Assembly (NCBI RefSeq): GCF_000428145.1
Contig: NZ_ATZJ01000057.1
Location: 1-18,817, forward strand
Reading direction: 5' to 3'
From: Chitinilyticum litopenaei DSM 21440
GTDB taxonomy: Bacteria > Pseudomonadota > Gammaproteobacteria > Burkholderiales > Chitinibacteraceae
DNA: 18,817 nucleotides
Shown: in pieces, positions 15,371-18,817 of the stretch
Layout of the letters: each line of letters starts with the position of its first letter
Numbering within the stretch: position 1 is the first letter of the stretch
Position numbers and translations under genes: made by a program
The notes under the pieces: model-generated
What the model saw: the letters and a program-made list of their open reading frames with translations, nothing else
Told to the model about the DNA's origin: nothing
The model's database searches: none

Positions 15371-16055
15371 GTGGAAACCGTGGATACCGGAGTGGATACC
15401 ACCCTCGAAAGCACTGGAAACCGTGGAAACTTCGCTGGAAACAATCGCTCAGAGACGCTGGAAACTGTGGCAACCACGGTGGTAACCGCTGCTTTGGAAG
15501 CCGCAGCCCGGATACACCGAAAGTCCTGTTAACTGCGCTGTTAACCTTGCTGCTGTTAACAGGTTCGCGCACTAACTTCGGCACTAACCACTCTGCCACT
15601 AACCAAGGTTTCGCTGAAACCTTGCCAGCAACCATGCCACTGAAACCATGCATACCTCGCTGAATATCGCTTCTTGGCGTAACAGGTCAGCACCAGTCAC
15701 ACAGGACGGTAACTACCGGAAAGCAGGTGAAACACCGTCGTGCCGGCAGTTCCACAGCTTCGCACTGCCTCGCGCGCACGCGCGTAGGGGGTGCGAACCG
15801 GGTGCGTACTTATTGCCTTCGCATTCAGCGCCAACCCTTGGCAATGCTAGGGTTGAGCTTGGTTTGCAGTGAATTTGCTGCGCACGATCCACTTCGCACT
15901 GCGTACCAGTCGAAATCACCATCAGCGCCTCGCGCGCGTAGAGGGTGGTAACCATCGTGGCAACCGCAGCTCTGGAAAGCATGGGTAACCCTGTTAACCC
16001 GGCAATCAGCCTGGCCGCCATTAACCTGCCGGAACGCCGATTCCCTACTGAAACC
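15371..16055 (+). repeat. Degenerate short-word repeat tract (GTGGNNACC, GTTAAC, CACTAAC, TGAAACC)
   Basis: The + strand has 18 AACC but only 4 GGTT in about 680 bases. Words come in local families: TGGAAAC/TGGATAC/TGGCAAC/TGGTAAC (15371-15487), three GTTAAC within about 30 bases (15528-15560), three CACTAAC (15570-15603), TGAAACC forms (15615-15650), and mixed GGTAACC/GTTAACC/ATTAACC to the end. A perfect hairpin AAGGTTT/AAACCTT lies at 15605-15623. The units are too short and irregular for CRISPR and not in a consistent reading frame. Confidence 0.6.
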
Positions 16056-16179
16056 GGGTAGACGGCAGCCACGACAGGTGCCTGAAGGCTATTTCCTCAT
16101 TCCGTCGCCGCCGGTGATGCCCGGCGCCAATACGCACAAAGCGGTAATCGAGAAGCCGGTGAACAGGCCTACTGTACTT

Positions 16180-16425
16180 TCAAGGTCGCCGGCGCAAAAA
16201 ATCCGGGATGGTGAACGGCCCGGCAGCTGCGGCCTGTCTGGCGCGCTCGGCGGGGGCGTAAATCTCGATTTCCGGCAGGCCATCCGCGCCATCGCGGTTC
16301 AGCTCGGCAAGCTCGGCCTCTCGCTGGATGCGGTAGAGGTCGTTCCAGCGTTTGACGCGCTGCCGCCAGACATACAAGACCAAACCCAACGCGAGGATGC
16401 AACAGATATACAGGGTGTTTTCCAT
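16180..16425 (-). CDS. Small single-pass membrane protein
   Basis: The 81-residue product begins MENTLYICCILALGLVLYVW, one membrane segment (about 4-20), followed by a basic stretch RQRVKRWNDLYRIQREAEL and a soluble tail ending IPDFLRRRP. I do not recognise a family; the topology suggests a periplasmic N-terminus and a cytoplasmic tail. ATG 16425 has GGTGAG just upstream and is preferred over ATG 16464, whose extra residues precede the membrane segment without support. It is the last of four co-directional minus-strand genes, 126 bp behind the four-TM membrane protein gene, and may be transcribed with it. Confidence 0.6.
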   Translation of the reverse strand: MENTLYICCILALGLVLYVWRQRVKRWNDLYRIQREAELAELNRDGADGLPEIEIYAPAERARQAAAAGPFTIPDFLRRRP

Positions 16426-16551
16426 ACTCTCACCGGAAAAACGAACATTTTCGCTGACCACCATAGCAGCCTTGCGGTGCGAGGTGATGCGTGGATGAAA
16501 GCGTCAGACCCTGACGCTCCGCGTATCGGGCTGCACGACGGATGATACTGT

Positions 16552-16986
16552 TTAACGCCGCATGGGCAGGTTGCGCTTGTCGGGGGTGATGGTGCGCAGC
16601 CTGCGTTGCTGGATAATGTCACGCACCGTCCACGGCAGGGTGGCGACCCACAGCAGGGCCAGCCAAGGCAGTAGATGGTAGGCCGACAGCAGGATGGCGA
16701 TGGGGATGCCCGCCAGCGCGAAGGCAAAGACAATGCGCAGCACGGCGACCAGCGGGCTCGCACCACGCTCGCGGCCCATCTGATACCAGGCAACCAGCGG
16801 CAGAAGTGCGCCGCACAGCAGCAGGCCAATGAAGGCACCACCAAACATCGTCACCAGTAACATCGGCATGCTGGCGGGAGGGCGATTTTCCAGATAGGGC
16901 GATAGTAGCGCCACCGCGGCAAACAGCACTGCGCCGCCCGCAGTGGACCACGCAAACCATTTTCCCGAAAAACTCAATTGCGACAT
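16552..16986 (-). CDS. Multi-pass membrane protein of unknown function
   Basis: The 144-residue protein has four predicted membrane segments (about 10-30, 42-66, 79-101 and 103-120) and a basic cytoplasmic-type tail (QQRRLRTITPDKRNLPMRR). No motif ties it to a known transporter or enzyme. ATG 16986 has AGGAG eight bases upstream, a convincing start. It follows the secreted DUF4124-like gene by 74 bp on the same strand. In context it could be cargo of the proposed integrated element. Confidence 0.65.
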   Translation of the reverse strand: MSQLSFSGKWFAWSTAGGAVLFAAVALLSPYLENRPPASMPMLLVTMFGGAFIGLLLCGALLPLVAWYQMGRERGASPLVAVLRIVFAFALAGIPIAILLSAYHLLPWLALLWVATLPWTVRDIIQQRRLRTITPDKRNLPMRR

Positions 16987-17060
16987 TGAGTTAGCTCCTA
17001 AATCATCTCGTCAGTGAAGCGGTGATCAATTCAGCGAATGAAGGCAAAGAGGGGGATTGC

Positions 17061-17678
17061 TCATCTACATTCCAACTTGTCGAATTTCTGCCAGCACACT
17101 TTGCCGTCCGAGCGTTTGGAGGCCAAATCAGACATTTCGCTGTAGGTTTTGCCGTACTTGTCGCGGCAAACCCCAAGGCTGCAATTGATGTCGGATGTTT
17201 TAGGATTGTTCTTCTGTTGGCTTTCGATTGCATCTGCTGCAGCCATGGCGGCTTTGGCACGCTCAGCTGCGGCAGCCTTCTTCTGATCTGCCTGAGCTTG
17301 TTCCGCAGCGGCAATACTCCCATGCCGGAGTCCGCAGGCTGCTTCATACTCAGACCGAATGCTGTCATATTTGCCAGCAGAAACCTTCTTCATCGCCCGC
17401 TGCTCCATGTCGTACGAGCGTTTTGCCTTGTCGCATGCATCCTGATTGATACCCTGCCGTTGGTAACGATTGCTGCTGGATTGCTCCTGCATCGGCACAT
17501 CGCCCGACTGATCCGCCCTCGCCCCCTGAACACGGTTGTCGGTAATTCGCACGACGCCACCCGATCCACTTGGGCACGGAGCATCCTGATAGACCGTCTT
17601 GCCATCGATTTTGCATTTATTCACGGCATGCGCAGGAAACGTCATCATGAGCGCGAATATCATCATAGGAATCTTCAT
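17061..17678 (-). CDS. Secreted DUF4124-like protein
   Basis: The 205-residue precursor starts with a clear signal peptide (MKIPMMIFALMMTFPAHA), after which VNKCKIDGKTVYQDAPCP is the short Cys-containing motif of DUF4124-type envelope proteins. The middle part is helical and rich in Ala, Lys and Gln (about 130-160) and the C-terminus is Cys-rich (INCSLGVCRDKYGKTY, then KVCWQKFDKLECR), suggesting disulphides in the periplasm. Two upstream ATGs (17720, 17741) are possible; no start has a strong Shine-Dalgarno, and 17678 gives the most typical signal peptide. Function is unknown. The first 'ATGGGGGC' inverted copy lies at 17729-17736 in front of it. Confidence 0.75.
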   Translation of the reverse strand: MKIPMMIFALMMTFPAHAVNKCKIDGKTVYQDAPCPSGSGGVVRITDNRVQGARADQSGDVPMQEQSSSNRYQRQGINQDACDKAKRSYDMEQRAMKKVSAGKYDSIRSEYEAACGLRHGSIAAAEQAQADQKKAAAAERAKAAMAAADAIESQQKNNPKTSDINCSLGVCRDKYGKTYSEMSDLASKRSDGKVCWQKFDKLECR

Positions 17679-17875
17679 ATCGGCCAATGGAATATATTTG
17701 TAAGCATTTGAAAGTATCATCTGTAATAGCCCCCATGTCAAACATCCATAGCACCATCAAAATCGCATGATTTCGCCCGTTTCGTCACTTGGCACAGCGC
17801 GGTTACCGGGGAAACTCGCATGGTCACCTCGCCATGGAAACCACGGCTGGATGGCTAAAGCGCTTGTCGGCAAGA

Positions 17876-18556
17876 CTACTGGCAGCCCATCCCGACCTCC
17901 TTCAGCTTGCTGTAGACGATGCGGCGGCGCTTGCCGGCCAGCCACACGGCAGCCAGGTAATTGCCGGTCAGTGCGTCCTGCCCGTCCATACTCAGAAACA
18001 GGCATGGCGTGCCGGCCGGCAGTTCGCCCACGTCCACAAAGCGGCAGGGCTGGTTCAGAACGTGCGTGCTGTCGGCAAGGCGGGCGTGCAGACCGCCCAG
18101 CATCTGTTCGGCGGCGTGCTTGCGCTCGGCAATCGCCCGTTTGGTGGCCTGCATGTTTTCCCATCCTCTCGCCCGCCTGAGCTGCTGGCGGCGCATCGGT
18201 GACAGGTTCGCCCATGCCGGGTCGTCGCTGTTCTCGTAGCCCTCCGGCCCCACCCATGCCCCCACGTCGCCAGCTTCGTCCTCCGGCTCGATGACGGGCA
18301 GCGCGTCAGGTTCTGGCAGGTTCAGGCCAGCGCCAGCCAGCGCAATCCGCGTAGTGACGGCGGGCAGGATGTCGGCCAGTGGGCGCAGTGCTTCCTTACA
18401 GCCTTGCAAGTAGGTCAGCAGTTCCGGCTTGTGCTGACGAATCAGCGCGGCCTGCTCCGGGGTGGGGCGCGGGCTGACCTTCAAGCCGCCGTCGTCGGAC
18501 AGCGCCAGCGACAAATCCGCGCCGGTCAGGGTGGCGAACAGATCAGAAGATTTCAT
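17876..18556 (-). CDS. Hypothetical protein with TubC-docking-like N-terminus
   Basis: The 226-residue product is soluble. The first 55 residues (MKSSDLFATLTGADLSLALS, then TPEQAALIRQHKPELLTYL) resemble the small TubC N-terminal docking-like domain that is common in replication-associated proteins of prophages and integrative elements. The middle is acidic (VIEPEDEAGDVGAWVGPEGYE), then MRRQQLRRARGW is basic, and the C-terminal half contains FVDVGELPAGTPCLFLSMDG. No enzymatic motif is seen. ATG 18556 has a GAGGGGGTG stretch shortly upstream. It is next to the TCTAGA repeat region, so it may be transcribed from that region. Identity as a mobile-element gene is an inference from the domain and context. 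Confidence 0.7.
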   Translation of the reverse strand: MKSSDLFATLTGADLSLALSDDGGLKVSPRPTPEQAALIRQHKPELLTYLQGCKEALRPLADILPAVTTRIALAGAGLNLPEPDALPVIEPEDEAGDVGAWVGPEGYENSDDPAWANLSPMRRQQLRRARGWENMQATKRAIAERKHAAEQMLGGLHARLADSTHVLNQPCRFVDVGELPAGTPCLFLSMDGQDALTGNYLAAVWLAGKRRRIVYSKLKEVGMGCQ

Positions 18557-18612
18557 AGTCCACCCCCTCGATTTCGATGCTGTTTTCTTTTCTCTCGGCT
18601 GTTTGGGGTGTT

Positions 18613-18749
18613 TCTCCCTCTAGAACTCTAGAACCCGCATGGTTATTGGCCTGCAGCGGTTTTCCTCCCTCTAGAGGGCTGGGGGTTCTAGAGTCAGAAA
18701 AACGGCTGTAACCCGCGTGGTTATTGGCGTCTAGAGTTCTAGAGGGAGA
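18613..18749. promoter_or_regulatory. Iteron-like region with six TCTAGA sites
   Basis: A 20-bp perfect inverted repeat (18613-18632 and 18730-18749), each arm with two TCTAGA eight bases apart, encloses the 12-bp palindrome CCCTCTAGAGGG (18667-18678), a further TCTAGA at 18687-18692, and two 19-bp direct repeats AACCCGCRTGGTTATTGGC (18632-18650 and 18710-18728, one mismatch). It lies upstream of the minus-strand gene at 18556 and probably also upstream of a gene beyond the right edge. Repeats of this density suggest an origin or a multi-site operator. Confidence 0.7.
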
Positions 18750-18817
18750 TTTTCCGGAATCAGCCGGAGAAAGAAAAGAAAGCCCGTCGTCCTGCTGCTG
18801 GTGTTGGTTGGGGGGTG

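Larger units (their letters stand above)
15086..16179. other. Gene-free region with att-like repeats and AACC-word tract
   Basis: I find no credible gene in about 1.1 kb. It begins with tandem ATGGGGGCA repeats (15138-15158). It continues through 200 bases without obvious structure and then a 680-base tract dominated by short words ending in AACC or AAC (15371-16055). The last 120 bases before the small membrane gene contain a weak GCCGG/CCGGC hairpin. Open frames on both strands (15131-15532 +, 15339-15653 -) have no recognisable domain and vary within the repeats. Confidence 0.6.

Noticed and set aside
15371..15490. Diversity-generating retroelement variable region
   Set aside because: GTGGNNACC words vary partly at A positions, but there is no reverse transcriptase, no paired template/variable repeat and no coding frame.
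15131..15532. 133-residue open frame on + starting at the att-like repeats
   Set aside because: No Shine-Dalgarno, no domain, and the latter part is just the short-word repeats translated.
15371..16055. CRISPR array
   Set aside because: Repeat words are only 6-10 bases, irregularly spaced and without unique spacers of constant length; no cas gene in the window.
17022..17711. 229-residue open frame on + opposite the DUF4124-like gene
   Set aside because: The minus-strand product has a signal peptide and the DUF4124-like Cys motif; the + frame looks like a shadow.
17757..18257. 166-residue open frame on - overlapping the TubC-like gene
   Set aside because: It overlaps out of frame with the better supported 226-residue gene, which has the Shine-Dalgarno and a recognisable N-terminal domain.

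Overview
The window reads as chromosome from a GC-rich beta-proteobacterium. I favour Neisseriales/Chromobacteriaceae. This rests on general protein style (a MltG, a YoaA/DinG-type helicase, a Zymomonas/YiaY-type alcohol dehydrogenase, a periplasmic CuZn superoxide dismutase, an sCache chemoreceptor) and not on a 16S gene or a database match, so the taxonomy is an inference.

Layout. (1) 1-420: the 3' end of a DDE transposase gene, then the tail of a dispersed CACAGAGACACAGAG-type repeat. (2) 418-1476 (-): mltG, cut off from any downstream tmk/holB partner by the transposase remnant. (3) 1632-5623: an accessory-looking module of a WYL-domain regulator and a UDG-fold-like protein (both -), divergent from a tandem AAA+ ATPase (+). 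An inverted repeat in the 186-bp divergent region could be the operator. (4) 5796-9543: YoaA/DinG-family helicase (-), a small membrane protein whose C-terminal codons run through poly-C tracts, a bacterial PH-domain protein with a strong hairpin behind it, and a small unknown gene. (5) 9544-10336: a gene-free stretch made of an 87-bp inverted repeat followed by a dense run of GC-rich hairpins, several with TGC loops. (6) 10337-14848: YjdF/DUF2238 membrane protein, iron-type alcohol dehydrogenase, lipoprotein CuZn-SOD (all +) and a methyl-accepting chemotaxis protein (-), mostly housekeeping or physiological genes.

(7) 15021-18817: I interpret this as one end of an integrated element. At 15021-15085 a minus-strand terminator lies directly behind a tRNA-like 3' end, with tandem ATGGGGGCA repeats alongside, which is how an attachment site at a tRNA/tmRNA 3' end looks. 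Then comes about 700 bp of non-coding sequence with a strongly strand-biased series of ...AACC words (18 AACC against 4 GGTT). Four minus-strand small genes of membrane, secreted or unknown type follow. The window ends in an iteron-like region with six TCTAGA sites, a 20-bp perfect inverted repeat and a 19-bp direct repeat, probably regulatory or origin sequence for a gene beyond the right edge. No integrase, replicase or phage structural gene is visible inside the window.

The best candidates for something undescribed are the WYL / UDG-like / tandem-AAA+ module (3), the AACC-word tract and the TCTAGA region of the putative island (7), and the TGC-loop hairpin cluster (5). No CRISPR array, rRNA or complete tRNA was found.
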